From the NCBI GenBank assembly GCA_044868295.1, contig JBIOWF010000360.1, positions 1-41,280 of the forward strand: DNA of 41,280 nt, given 5' to 3'. Below the pieces are notes generated by a model. The model was not told where the DNA came from, made no database searches, and saw nothing but the letters and a program-made list of their open reading frames with translations. The position numbers were made by a program, and so were the translations under genes. Of the stretch, positions 1-7,343 are shown piece by piece; within the stretch, counting starts at the first letter, position 1, and each line of letters begins with the position of its first letter. Source of the stretch: JBIOWF01 sp044868295. GTDB lineage: Bacteria > Actinomycetota > Actinomycetes > Streptosporangiales > Streptosporangiaceae.

Positions 1-52
1 CCCACCGGCCCGGTACCTGACCTACCGGGTCACTCAACCGAACGGAGCACCG
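1..52. other. Window edge with short hairpin upstream of the first gene
   Basis: This stretch holds no complete gene. An upstream plus-strand gene could end at the TGA at 18-20, but too little is visible to say. A perfect 7-bp inverted repeat (CCCGGTA at 9-15, TACCGGG at 23-29, 7-nt loop) sits here, resembling the hairpin found after the gene that ends at 784. The ACGGAG at about 41-46 is the likely ribosome site of the next gene. Confidence 0.35.
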
Positions 53-211
53 ATGGCCGCCAGCCCCAGCGCCTGCGCCGTGTGCGGCATCGACAAGCGC
101 GACCACTACCAGCGCTGGACCCAAAACGCCGGATGGCACGGCTTCAAGCAGCCCAGCCAGAAGCTCATCAAGGCCCGCATGTTCGCCCGCCGGGCAGCCC
201 GCCGCCTGTAA
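53..211 (+). CDS. Small CxxC-containing protein of the conjugative module
   Basis: A 52-residue basic protein. It has a CAVCG cysteine pair near residues 8-11 followed by DKRDH, and an Arg-rich C terminus (ARMFARRAARRL). The Cys pair with nearby His suggests a minimal zinc-binding knuckle, possibly nucleic-acid binding, but that is inference. ATG at 53 is supported by an ACGGAGC ribosome site about 5 nt upstream. It is first in a run of small same-strand genes leading to the traB-like gene, a layout common in actinomycete integrative conjugative elements. Function is unknown. Confidence 0.6.
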   Translation: MAASPSACAVCGIDKRDHYQRWTQNAGWHGFKQPSQKLIKARMFARRAARRL

Positions 212-231
212 CCCGAACCGCAGGAGGACCC

Positions 232-402
232 GTGTTCATCACCTACTCCACCATCGGCGGCAACACCGTCACCTGGACCGAAGGCGACATCAACGCCGAT
301 GGCTGGGAATGCGGCGGCTGCGGCGACACCGGCCTCACCGGCTCCAAGGCCGAGGCCAACCGGCACGCCTCCGAATGCCGCGCGATCAGCAACCAGCCCT
401 AG
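232..402 (+). CDS. Small putative zinc-binding protein
   Basis: A 56-residue protein starting at GTG 232 behind an excellent CAGGAGG site (221-227). An upstream ATG in this frame (82) would overlap the previous gene for most of its length, so I reject it. The C-terminal half carries CGGCG (residues about 24-28) followed by H and EC (HASEC), a C-x2-C ... H-x3-C arrangement typical of small zinc fingers. It lies 20 bp after the previous gene and is probably cotranscribed. Role unknown; a DNA-binding or adaptor role in the mobile element is conjecture. Confidence 0.6.
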   Translation: MFITYSTIGGNTVTWTEGDINADGWECGGCGDTGLTGSKAEANRHASECRAISNQP

Positions 403-424
403 CCCTCACCCCGCAGGAGCACCC

Positions 425-784
425 ATGAAGCCCGTAGAGGTCTATCTCGCCGCAGACGAGAGCGTGATCACCAACCTCCCGCCCGGCACCGTCCTCCGCG
501 TCCACCACCCCCACGAAACCCGTGACTACACCGCCACCCACCCCGACAACCCGGTGATCCTCCTCGTAGACGGAGACCAGCCGCGGGGCTGGCCTGGCGG
601 CATCCTCGCGGCAACCTTCACGTCCCTCAGCCGGTTCGGCAGCCTCTGCCATCCCGCCGACCGAGAGGTATGGGACGTCGCAGTCCAAACGATCACGCAA
701 GGCGGGGCCGCCATCATCGAGCACCAACTGCAGCCCTGGCAGGACGGCGAGCGCTGGGCCGTAACCGGATTCCGCGCCGCCTGA
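425..784 (+). CDS. Hypothetical protein of the conjugative module
   Basis: A 119-residue protein with no domain I recognise. It starts at ATG 425 with CGCAGGAG upstream. It has no membrane segment or signal peptide, a mixed alpha/beta-like composition and a Trp-containing C terminus (LQPWQDGERWAVTGF). The arrangement (small soluble protein, strong ribosome site, same strand, spacing of tens of bp) matches the accessory genes that precede spread/transfer genes in actinomycete elements. It is followed by a perfect hairpin at 786-811. Function unknown. Confidence 0.6.
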   Translation: MKPVEVYLAADESVITNLPPGTVLRVHHPHETRDYTATHPDNPVILLVDGDQPRGWPGGILAATFTSLSRFGSLCHPADREVWDVAVQTITQGGAAIIEHQLQPWQDGERWAVTGFRAA

Positions 785-868
785 ACCGCCAGTCCTCACC
801 CGGACTGGCGGGCACGGCGAGCAAGACGCGGAGAGGGCACGCAACAACCCCGACACAAGGAGAGATCA
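785..868 (+). repeat. Intergenic repeat block, copy 1, with hairpin
   Basis: It begins with a perfect 10-bp inverted repeat (CCGCCAGTCC at 786-795, GGACTGGCGG at 802-811, 6-nt loop). It then has GAGAGGGCAC (831-840), a CA-rich stretch and an AAGGAGAG ribosome site. The order CCAG(T/C)CCTCA, then GAGGGCAC, then a CA/CCC-rich tract, then the ribosome site recurs in the next two intergenic gaps. Confidence 0.5.
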
Positions 869-1267
869 GTGATCGTCGAAGACGACAACGGAAACGACAT
901 CGACCTGTCCGACCTGGACGACGACCGCGAGCCCGAGCCGCCGGAGCCCGAGGACGAGTCGCTGACCCTGGAGGAGATCGAAGCCACCCTCATCACCTAC
1001 TCCCAGGGCTGGGGCGCTGCCCGTGACCAGGCCATCGCCTTCCTCCTGAGGGTTGCGGTCCCACAGATGCTCACCGAGCTGCGCCACTGGCGGTCGCTGG
1101 GGAAGGAGCCGCAGCACGGAGTCCTTCTCCGCAACCCCGACCAGTGGATCGTCTACGACGACGTCGAGACGGCCACGGAGGCGGCCGAGCTCCGCGGCGG
1201 CACCGCCGGGGTCCGGGACGTCTACGTGACTCCGTGGCGGACGTTCTCCAACGAACCGCCGTTCTGA
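869..1267 (+). CDS. Hypothetical acidic protein of the conjugative module
   Basis: A 132-residue protein starting at GTG 869 with AAGGAGAG 5-12 nt upstream. The N terminus is extremely acidic (an EDDNGNDIDLSDLDDD stretch, then EPEPPEPEDE, to about residue 30). After it comes a compact region ending DVYVTPWRTFSNEPPF. The composition suggests a disordered acidic tail plus a small folded domain. No catalytic motif is seen. It is flanked on both sides by similar intergenic repeat blocks and has the same orientation as the traB-like gene. Function unknown. Confidence 0.6.
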   Translation: MIVEDDNGNDIDLSDLDDDREPEPPEPEDESLTLEEIEATLITYSQGWGAARDQAIAFLLRVAVPQMLTELRHWRSLGKEPQHGVLLRNPDQWIVYDDVETATEAAELRGGTAGVRDVYVTPWRTFSNEPPF

Positions 1268-1361
1268 CCCACCCCAGCCCTCAGACCGGCTTACGACCGG
1301 GCATCCGCCAGCGAGAGGCGGGAGGGCACGACACACACCCACAACCCACGGAGAGCAGCCC
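1268..1361 (+). repeat. Intergenic repeat block, copy 2
   Basis: It follows the stop at 1267 with CCAGCCCTCA (1273-1282), then GGCGGGAGGGCACG (1318-1331), a CACACACCCACAACCC-type tract and a CGGAGAG ribosome site before ATG 1362. The layout matches the blocks at 785-868 and 1653-1755. Confidence 0.45.
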
Positions 1362-1652
1362 ATGACCACCGATGAGAAGCCCAGCACCACCATGAGAGTC
1401 CGCGTCCGCGACCGCTCCGCCGAAGCCCCCTGGGGCGTCGGCCTCACCAGCCCGGTCGTCCGCACCGTGGAGATCTCCACCCACTGCCCGAAGTGCGGCG
1501 GACCGCGCGGCATCCCGCGCAACCTCAACCAGTACGACGACGGCGCCCACTACTCCACGGACGTGTGGACCAACGACTGCGGCCACACCGACATGTACGC
1601 GGCCGTGATCAAGGAAGCCGACCAGCTGAGCAAGGCCCACCCCGCCACCTGA
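1362..1652 (+). CDS. Small zinc-ribbon-like hypothetical protein
   Basis: A 96-residue protein starting at ATG 1362 behind CGGAGAG. The central part has CPKCGGPRG (residues about 44-52) and a later NDCGH, which is C-x2-C ... C-x-H and resembles a zinc ribbon or one half of one. The N terminus is basic (MRVRVRDRS) and the C terminus is helical and Lys/Ala-rich. There is no membrane segment. It is probably an accessory gene of the transfer module. The zinc-ribbon call rests on cysteine spacing only. Confidence 0.6.
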   Translation: MTTDEKPSTTMRVRVRDRSAEAPWGVGLTSPVVRTVEISTHCPKCGGPRGIPRNLNQYDDGAHYSTDVWTNDCGHTDMYAAVIKEADQLSKAHPAT

Positions 1653-1755
1653 CCCGCCAGCCCTCAGGACCCGTACGGCGGGAGCAGCGCGAGATCCAAG
1701 CCTCGCGGGAGGGCACCACACCACCCCCCGACCCCCAGCACGCCAGGAAGGCACC
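1653..1755 (+). repeat. Intergenic repeat block, copy 3
   Basis: After the stop at 1652 it reads CCGCCAGCCCTCA (about 1654-1666), with a GGCGGG at 1677-1682 that can pair with the CCGCC. It continues with GCGGGAGGGCACC (1705-1717), a C-rich tract and the CAGGAAGG ribosome site of the next gene. This is the third copy of the layout seen at 785-868 and 1268-1361. Confidence 0.45.
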
Positions 1756-3189
1756 ATGCGAACCCGCGCCGAACGCGCCGCAGACAACGCCGCCGCCCAG
1801 GCCCGCACCGCCGCCGCAGCCATCGAAACCCAGCGGGCCCACGCACAGGCCGAGCACGAGCGCCTCGAAAACGAACGCGAGCTCCTCAAGGTCCAGGCCG
1901 AGCTCGACCACGAGCGGCAGCGACTGGCGGAAGAGCATGCCGCGCGCTTGGAAGAGAAACTCGCCGAAGCCCGGCGCGCCCGCTGGGACTACGTCCGCAA
2001 CCTCACCCGGCGCGTGAGCCTCGCCGTGGTCCTCGCCGGCGCGAACGTCGGAGTCAACGCGGCGGCCGTCGTCGGCCAGGTCCTCGCGCTGTGCATCGGT
2101 CTCGGCTGGTCGTGGTGGGCCGCCGTCCCGCTCGCCCTGGTCGTCGAAAGCGTCGCGGTCAACGTCGGCTACTTCGCCCACGACAAGCTCATCAAGGGCT
2201 ACAGCGCCGTCGGGCTGCGCCTCCTGTCATACGGCATCGGCGCGGGCGTCGGCTGGTTCAACTACAGCCACAACGCCGACCACGAGCTCACCGCGGACTA
2301 CGCCGGGGTGTTCGGCGCCGCATCCATCCTCTCCCCAGTCCTGTGGCAGATCTACTCCCAGTGGCGGCACTGGGACCAGATGCGCGGCCAAGACCTCTTG
2401 GAGACCCGGGCACCCAAGTTCACTAGAGCCCGGTGGATCCTGTGGCTCGGCGAAACCTTCTACATCTACCGGCGCGCGGTCCGCGACGGCATCGGCGACC
2501 GGGCAGAGGCGGTCGGCCGTTACGCGTCCGACTACGAGCACCACCGCGCGGCCAAGTCCGGACGCCGCCACGACCAGACATCGGACGCGACCGAACGCCA
2601 AAGCGGAGCCCCGCCCGCGGCCGACGAACTCGCAGCCGCCCTCGCACAGTGGAGCAAGGACTACCGCAACACTGCCGACCCGGCCCCGGCCGCCGCACCA
2701 GACCCGGCCGACCGGCCGACCGAACCCGCGAACCCGGCGACCATCCCGACCAAGCCCAGCCGCCGCCTCCTGATCAACCCCGGCAGCATCCACCCGGTTG
2801 GCTCGCGAATCCCGTTCATCACCTGGACGCGACCGGACCCCCAGCCGCTCGGTCACCTGCTCCTGCCGCCGCTGTCCGACCAGGAGCCGACCCCAGCCCC
2901 CAGCGACGACCCAGCACCGGCCGAGCCGCGACCAGACGATAGCCCGGGCGCGGACAAGGCAACCCAGGTCGTCAACTACTGGGTGGACCTCATCAGGACA
3001 GGCCACTACCGGTCCAAGTACGCACTCGCCGAAGAGACCGGCACCAAGCCGACATGGTGCGGCGATCGGATGGATGAAGGCCGCGCCATCCTCGCGGCCG
3101 AAGGCTGGACGTTCGACGACCGGCGCCGACCGATCCCCCCGACCGCGACCGGACGCGTCAACGGCTATGACGTGGCCGGTGTGTCGTGA
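1756..3189 (+). CDS. Membrane protein with N-terminal coiled coil, spread (Spd)-type transfer accessory protein
   Basis: A 477-residue protein. Residues 1-75 form an Ala/Glu/Arg-rich coiled coil (heptad-like, HERLENERELLKVQAELDHE). Residues about 88-200 hold roughly four hydrophobic segments, then a basic linker. Residues about 270-400 are Pro/Ala/Asp-rich and probably disordered. Residues about 405-470 form a compact, Trp-containing C-terminal domain. Spd-type membrane proteins next to TraB are known to act in intramycelial spread of conjugative elements in mycelial actinomycetes. Membership here is inferred from topology and from overlap with the following gene by GTGA. ATG 1756 follows CAGGAAGG. 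Confidence 0.6.
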   Translation: MRTRAERAADNAAAQARTAAAAIETQRAHAQAEHERLENERELLKVQAELDHERQRLAEEHAARLEEKLAEARRARWDYVRNLTRRVSLAVVLAGANVGVNAAAVVGQVLALCIGLGWSWWAAVPLALVVESVAVNVGYFAHDKLIKGYSAVGLRLLSYGIGAGVGWFNYSHNADHELTADYAGVFGAASILSPVLWQIYSQWRHWDQMRGQDLLETRAPKFTRARWILWLGETFYIYRRAVRDGIGDRAEAVGRYASDYEHHRAAKSGRRHDQTSDATERQSGAPPAADELAAALAQWSKDYRNTADPAPAAAPDPADRPTEPANPATIPTKPSRRLLINPGSIHPVGSRIPFITWTRPDPQPLGHLLLPPLSDQEPTPAPSDDPAPAEPRPDDSPGADKATQVVNYWVDLIRTGHYRSKYALAEETGTKPTWCGDRMDEGRAILAAEGWTFDDRRRPIPPTATGRVNGYDVAGVS

Positions 3190-4397
3190 ACACTCACCAC
3201 GGCGACGACGGCGCTCCCTTCCACTCCATCGACCCGCCCGCGACGAGCGACCGCCCGGAAGCGACCGGACGCGACCACCGAGAGGCGACCGCGACCACCC
3301 GGCCGCGCACGTCTGGCGAGCCGCATCCCGGCCGGACGATGGCTCTCGGCGGGCTGATCGTCGCGACCATCGGCGGCACTGCCGCCTGGCAGCTCCTCGG
3401 ACCGTGGGCCACTGCCGGCCTCGCGACCGGCGGGCTGATGGTGGTCGGCGCGGTCGCCAGGTGGCGGCAGGGCGCCCGGCCGAACCTGCCTGGGCTACAG
3501 CCGCCCGCTTGGTCGCGACCATCGGCCCGACCAACGTCACGGCCGGGCCGGGCGACACCATCCGCGCTTGCCGCCCCGGTTCGCGTCCCGGCCGCACGCT
3601 CGACCGGCCGACCGCGTCCAGGTCGGTCGGGGCGACCGGCCGCGACCGTCCCAGTCGGGGGACGCGCGACCAGACAGCCACGACCGGCCACCAGACAATC
3701 GCCAGCCCGCGACCAGACGCCCGGCAAGACCAAGAAGAAGGCGGCCCGGAAGCCGATCAGTCGCCACGACGCCGTGTGGTGGGGTCGCGGCGCGGTCGCT
3801 GTCCTCATCTCCCCGGTCGCGCTCGTCCTGTCCGGCGCGACCGCGTTTGTCGGCGCGCTCAAGCCGGTCGGCCTCTTCGACCGGCCAGAGACCACCGACG
3901 AGGACGAGCCCGACCACGACCAGCGGGAGCCGACCGAGGAGCCAGCGAACAAACCAGCAACGCCAGCCGTACCCACGCCCAAGCCTGGACCGGCGGTCGC
4001 CCGACCCTCCGCACGCCCGGCACCAGCCAGAACCAGCACAGGAAGCCACATGTCCACGTCACCGCACGTCCACGCCGCCGCCGAGGCGATCCGCGACCAC
4101 ATCGGCGGATTCGCCGCCCAGAACGCCGCCGACCTGACCGGCTTCGTCGGCGGCCTGCACGAGGTCTTCAGCGCGCTCTCAGAGTCCCTGGCCAGCGTGA
4201 ACACCAAGTTCAGCGACGACGAGCCCGTCCACCCGCGCGTCGTCGACCACCTTGAAGAGCTCCGCTCCATGCTCGCCGGCCTCGTCGACTTCGCCGCCGA
4301 AGCGGGGCCGATCTTCACCGCAGCGCACGAGGATGACCTGGAGCGCCTGGACAACCCGCGTCCGGGCGAAGAGAAGATGGACTACAGCCAGCAGTGA
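3186..4397 (+). CDS. Membrane protein of the transfer operon with separable C-terminal domain
   Basis: A 403-residue protein starting at GTG 3186, overlapping the previous stop (GTGA), so translation is probably coupled. Hydrophobic segments lie at about residues 52-85 and 195-222. They are separated by a long Arg/Pro/Ala-rich, probably disordered region, and a second Pro-rich linker follows. Residues 289-403 form an acidic helical domain (HVHAAAEAIRDHIGGF...) that begins with its own Met and ribosome site. The gene ends overlapping the traB-like start by GTGA. The position between a Spd-like gene and traB suggests a mating or spread accessory. No enzymatic motif is visible. Confidence 0.6.
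   Translation: MNTHHGDDGAPFHSIDPPATSDRPEATGRDHREATATTRPRTSGEPHPGRTMALGGLIVATIGGTAAWQLLGPWATAGLATGGLMVVGAVARWRQGARPNLPGLQPPAWSRPSARPTSRPGRATPSALAAPVRVPAARSTGRPRPGRSGRPAATVPVGGRATRQPRPATRQSPARDQTPGKTKKKAARKPISRHDAVWWGRGAVAVLISPVALVLSGATAFVGALKPVGLFDRPETTDEDEPDHDQREPTEEPANKPATPAVPTPKPGPAVARPSARPAPARTSTGSHMSTSPHVHAAAEAIRDHIGGFAAQNAADLTGFVGGLHEVFSALSESLASVNTKFSDDEPVHPRVVDHLEELRSMLAGLVDFAAEAGPIFTAAHEDDLERLDNPRPGEEKMDYSQQ
4050..4397 (+). CDS. Possible internally initiated 115-residue protein (in frame with the 403-residue gene)
   Basis: ATG 4050 is preceded by ACAGGAAG with a spacing of about 5-8 nt. From here the amino-acid composition changes sharply, from a Pro/Arg/Ala-rich linker to a compact acidic helical protein (MSTSPHVHAAAEAI...). 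There is no stop between this and the upstream frame, so it may be a domain of the 403-residue protein, a separately initiated product, or both. It is listed as an alternative start rather than a certain gene. Confidence 0.4.
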   Translation: MSTSPHVHAAAEAIRDHIGGFAAQNAADLTGFVGGLHEVFSALSESLASVNTKFSDDEPVHPRVVDHLEELRSMLAGLVDFAAEAGPIFTAAHEDDLERLDNPRPGEEKMDYSQQ

Positions 4398-6307
4398 CCA
4401 GCAACACGAGCAGCGACGACTGGGCGCGGCCCATCCTGGCCGCCGGGGCGACGTACGCCGCGGCGGGGATCCTCTCCGTCGTCGGCGGCATCCAAGTAAC
4501 CCACGTCGTGTGGACGACACTCGCCGCGATGGCGGGTGTCGTCCTCGCGCTCTCCATACGCCAGGCCACCACGGGCAGCATCGCCTACACCATGGCCGCT
4601 ATCGCCGCCGCCGGCGCGTGGCTCGCCTACACAGTGGCCGACTCGCCGTGGACCACGACCGCGGCGACGGCCTGGGCGACGGGCACGCTCCTGCTCGGCC
4701 CGGTCCATCCGGCCATGCGCTCCCACCACGCCCGCTCAGCAGCACGCCGCACGGCCGACCTGGAGGATCGGGAGCTACGCCGACGCTCCGGCGAATGGGT
4801 CGCCCTGTGGGCCCGCGCCGGCATCAAGGGCCTGGCCGAGATCCGGCGTGAGGAGACCCGCGCCGGGCTCAAGGTCTACATGGAACTTCCCGAGGACGGC
4901 CGGGTGAAGCTGGAAGACATGGAACGGGCCTGCACCCGCGTGGAGATCGCGCACGGAGCGCTGCGCCGCGGCGCGATCCAGGTCGAGGAAGGCGACCTCG
5001 CGCATGAGGTGATCGTGCACATCAACGCCATCGACGTGCTCGCCGAGACCATCCCAATCCCCGAAGACGTCCAACCGCGCAGCGGCTCCCAGCCCTTCGG
5101 CATCGGTCGGCACGAGGACGGCGGCGAGTGCCTGCTGTCTCTGGACAAGCACGCCATGATCGCGGGCATCACCGATGCGGGGAAGTCGAACCTCGTCAAC
5201 GCCATCATCAAAGCGGTCGGCGAGTGCGTCGACACGGTCATCTGGGTGATCGACCCCAAGGGTGGGCGCCTGGCCGCGCCGTGGCTCCAGGCGTGGCTGG
5301 AAGAGCAGGCCGACCGGCCGGTCGTCGACTGGGTGGCCACGAAGGAGGCCGAGTGGGATCTGATGCTGGATGCGGGGCTCGCCATCCAGGTCGCGAGGTC
5401 AGAAGCCCGGCTCGGTGGGGAGAAGGTCACCGCCTCCCCCAGTTGCCCGCGCATCCTGATCGTCATCGACGAGATCGCCGACGTCACGGCCAACCGGCGG
5501 ACCCTCAAGAAGATCAAGGAGCTTGCCCGGAAGGGCCGCTCGGAAGAGATCAAGCTGATCTTGGTCGGCCAGCGCGGCACCGTGACGATGTTCGGTGATG
5601 GCGACACGAAGTCCCAGATCGGGCATGTGATCGGCCTTGGTGTCGCCCGCGTAGCGGATGGTCAGGCGATCTTCCCTGACGATCGGACGATCGCCCGCTC
5701 GTTGGCCCGGATGCAGCACCCCGGATGCATGTACGTCCGAGCCGGAAACCTCTCACGCCCGATGCCGTCCAAGGCGTACCGCATCACCTACGACCAAATC
5801 CCCGTCTTCGCTGCCCAGCTCGCGGACCTCCGGCCCGGCCTGGACGACCTGTCCGCGGACGCAGCAGGAGAGGCGTACGCACAGCGCTGGGAATGGGAGA
5901 GGTGCAGCCACCTGGTCCGCCAGCCCAGCCACGCCCCCGCGGAGTCTGCGGCCGAGCCGGTAGACGACGCCGCGGCGTTCGCCGCGATCACCGCCACGTA
6001 CGGCACGCCGATCCCTCCGATCCTCGCCGCGGTCGAGGAGGTGTTCGAACGGCTCAACGCCGAACGGCTGCACACCAAGGTGATCCTCCGCGAACTCCCG
6101 GCTGGGATCGGCGAGACGACAGGGAAGCGGCTGGGCATGCTGCTCGGCGAGCTCGGCGTCTCCCCAATCGAGGCATGGCCGGAGGGCAGCGATCGACTCC
6201 GCGGATACCGTCGCCAAGACCTCGCCGAAGCGCGCGCCCGGATCGAGGCCGGCACGCAGGATGTGCCCGCGTGGGTGCACGCCTGGCCCGCCGAAAGCGT
6301 GTCGTGA
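4394..6307 (+). CDS. TraB-like FtsK/SpoIIIE-family DNA translocase
   Basis: A 637-residue protein starting at GTG 4394 (GTGA overlap). Residues about 10-100 hold several hydrophobic helices. A motor domain follows with Walker A GITDAGKS (258-265) and Walker B ILIVIDE (354-360). The C-terminal 100 residues look like a winged helix (VEEVFERLNAERLHTKVILREL...). In mycelial actinomycetes a single FtsK-like protein, TraB, moves double-stranded DNA between hyphae and recognises 8-bp repeats through its winged helix. The gene position, the membrane partners upstream and octamer repeats starting at its stop codon support a conjugative rather than cell-division role. It could also be called a generic FtsK/SpoIIIE protein of an AICE. 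Confidence 0.85.
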   Translation: MTSNTSSDDWARPILAAGATYAAAGILSVVGGIQVTHVVWTTLAAMAGVVLALSIRQATTGSIAYTMAAIAAAGAWLAYTVADSPWTTTAATAWATGTLLLGPVHPAMRSHHARSAARRTADLEDRELRRRSGEWVALWARAGIKGLAEIRREETRAGLKVYMELPEDGRVKLEDMERACTRVEIAHGALRRGAIQVEEGDLAHEVIVHINAIDVLAETIPIPEDVQPRSGSQPFGIGRHEDGGECLLSLDKHAMIAGITDAGKSNLVNAIIKAVGECVDTVIWVIDPKGGRLAAPWLQAWLEEQADRPVVDWVATKEAEWDLMLDAGLAIQVARSEARLGGEKVTASPSCPRILIVIDEIADVTANRRTLKKIKELARKGRSEEIKLILVGQRGTVTMFGDGDTKSQIGHVIGLGVARVADGQAIFPDDRTIARSLARMQHPGCMYVRAGNLSRPMPSKAYRITYDQIPVFAAQLADLRPGLDDLSADAAGEAYAQRWEWERCSHLVRQPSHAPAESAAEPVDDAAAFAAITATYGTPIPPILAAVEEVFERLNAERLHTKVILRELPAGIGETTGKRLGMLLGELGVSPIEAWPEGSDRLRGYRRQDLAEARARIEAGTQDVPAWVHAWPAESVS

Positions 6308-6428
6308 TCCGTGTTCGATCCGTGGACTGACACGCATCGATCCGTGCCCGCCACACGTCGGCGCACGGATCGATTCCGCGTGCTGAACTGGGAGAACACA
6401 GATCACACACGTCTCATGGATCGATTCG
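6306..6428. other. Candidate clt/TRS site: octamer repeats after traB
   Basis: Direct GATCCGTG octamers lie at 6306-6313, 6317-6324 and 6339-6346, with start-to-start spacing of 11 and 22 bp, about one and two helical turns. An inverted copy lies at 6364-6371. The third and fourth extend to an 11-bp perfect inverted repeat (ATCGATCCGTG at 6336-6346, CACGGATCGAT at 6364-6374). A further GGATCGATTC at 6418-6427 repeats that at 6367-6376. Placement directly after a TraB-like gene fits a TraB recognition cluster. A repressor operator is the main alternative. Confidence 0.5.
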
Positions 6429-6468
6429 CTTTGCCCTGTCTTGACGTGCGGAGTCCTACCCTGCCCGC

Positions 6469-6657
6469 ATGCCAAGGTGGGTCGGCACGCGCGGGTACGA
6501 GGTTGAGGCGATCATCCTCAACGACCGTCCCGTCCTCCGTGTCTGCCAGCGCATCGAGGAACGGCTCTACCTGATCGCCTACGCGAGGAGCGTGGCCGAG
6601 GTTGCCCTGCATGTGGATCTCGCGGACCTGGTCGAGGTCGTGGAGCTGCGGCGGTAA
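6469..6657 (+). CDS. Small hypothetical protein downstream of the repeat cluster
   Basis: A 62-residue protein (MPRWVGTRGYEVEAIILN... to VEVVELRR) with alternating hydrophobic residues suggesting a small beta-rich fold with a helix (RSVAEVALHVDLADLVEV). ATG 6469 has no clear purine-rich ribosome site, so it may be leaderless or weakly translated. It lies isolated between the octamer cluster and the Panacea operon. It may be the last gene of the transfer element. Function unknown. Confidence 0.5.
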   Translation: MPRWVGTRGYEVEAIILNDRPVLRVCQRIEERLYLIAYARSVAEVALHVDLADLVEVVELRR

Positions 6658-6747
6658 CCGTGCGGTCCCGCGTTTTGGGGCCCAAGTCGAGCCATCCGAC
6701 TGCGGACGCTCATGGGCCGCTGGCAGAGTGACACGATGCGGCACCTT

Positions 6748-6788
6748 CAGATCGAATACTTGTTCGATCTGTGTCTAACGCGTATTGT
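6748..6788 (+). promoter_or_regulatory. Palindrome and sigma70-like promoter of the Panacea operon
   Basis: A perfect 9-bp inverted repeat (CAGATCGAA at 6748-6756, TTCGATCTG at 6763-6771, 6-nt spacer) overlaps a plausible -35 TTGTTC (6760-6765). A -10-like TATTGT follows at 6783-6788 after a 17-bp spacer. The palindrome would block the promoter if bound, fitting autoregulation of a toxin-antitoxin operon. The right arm, with flank GTTCGATCTGTG (6762-6773), differs by one base from GTTCGATCCGTG (6313-6324) in the octamer cluster. Confidence 0.5.
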
Positions 6789-6875
6789 CTACCAGTAGAG
6801 AATGAAACGGACAGCATGGCCTACCAGAACCCGAGACGGACACGCGATACGGTGAGGACCGTGAGAGGAGGCGGC

Positions 6876-7343
6876 ATGGCACACGTCCAAGACGTAGCCG
6901 CGTACATCCTCGACAAGCTCGGCCCCATGACAGCAATGAAGCTGCAGAAACTCTGCTACTACGCCTACGGCTACCACCTCGCCTGGGAAGAGCGCCGCCT
7001 CTTTCCCGAGCCGTTCCAGGCCTGGGCCAACGGACCCGTCTGCAAAGAGCTCTACACAAAACACCGCGGCCGGTTCCAACTTCAGCCCGGCGACATCCCC
7101 GGCGATCCCGGCCAGCTCGACGACGGCGAACGCGAGTCCATCGACCTCGTCCTCGCCGCCTACAGCGAGTTCTCCGCCAGCCAGCTGTCAGCCATGACCC
7201 ACCGGGAACCCCCGTGGGTCCACGCCCGCCAGCGCGCCGGCGCGGCCCTTATGGAGCGCAGCGGCGAGCAGCTCTCAGACGCCGAGATCTTCGAGTTCTT
7301 CGACGCGGTGATCGCGCAATCCTTCGATGGCGAAGAAGGATAA
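6876..7343 (+). CDS. Panacea-domain (DUF4065/SocA-like) antitoxin
   Basis: A 155-residue protein starting at ATG 6876 behind GAGAGGAGG. An earlier in-frame start at 6771 lies inside the promoter palindrome and is rejected. The N-terminal half has the family pattern: VAAYILDKLGPMTAMKLQKL, then YYAYGYHLAWE, then the FQAWANGPVCKELY signature. This is the Panacea (DUF4065) fold, known as a versatile antitoxin and protease-adaptor domain that neutralises unrelated toxins. It overlaps the downstream gene by 17 bp, a typical antitoxin-toxin layout. The domain call is firm; the antitoxin role is by family and context. Confidence 0.8.
   Translation: MAHVQDVAAYILDKLGPMTAMKLQKLCYYAYGYHLAWEERRLFPEPFQAWANGPVCKELYTKHRGRFQLQPGDIPGDPGQLDDGERESIDLVLAAYSEFSASQLSAMTHREPPWVHARQRAGAALMERSGEQLSDAEIFEFFDAVIAQSFDGEEG

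Noticed and set aside
2227..3681. 484-residue minus-strand open frame
   Set aside because: Antisense to the spread-type genes; Arg/Gly/Val-rich shadow and no start site.
6441..6462. TTGACG and TACCCT as a promoter for the small gene at 6469
   Set aside because: Spacing is only 10 bp, too short for a sigma70-type promoter.
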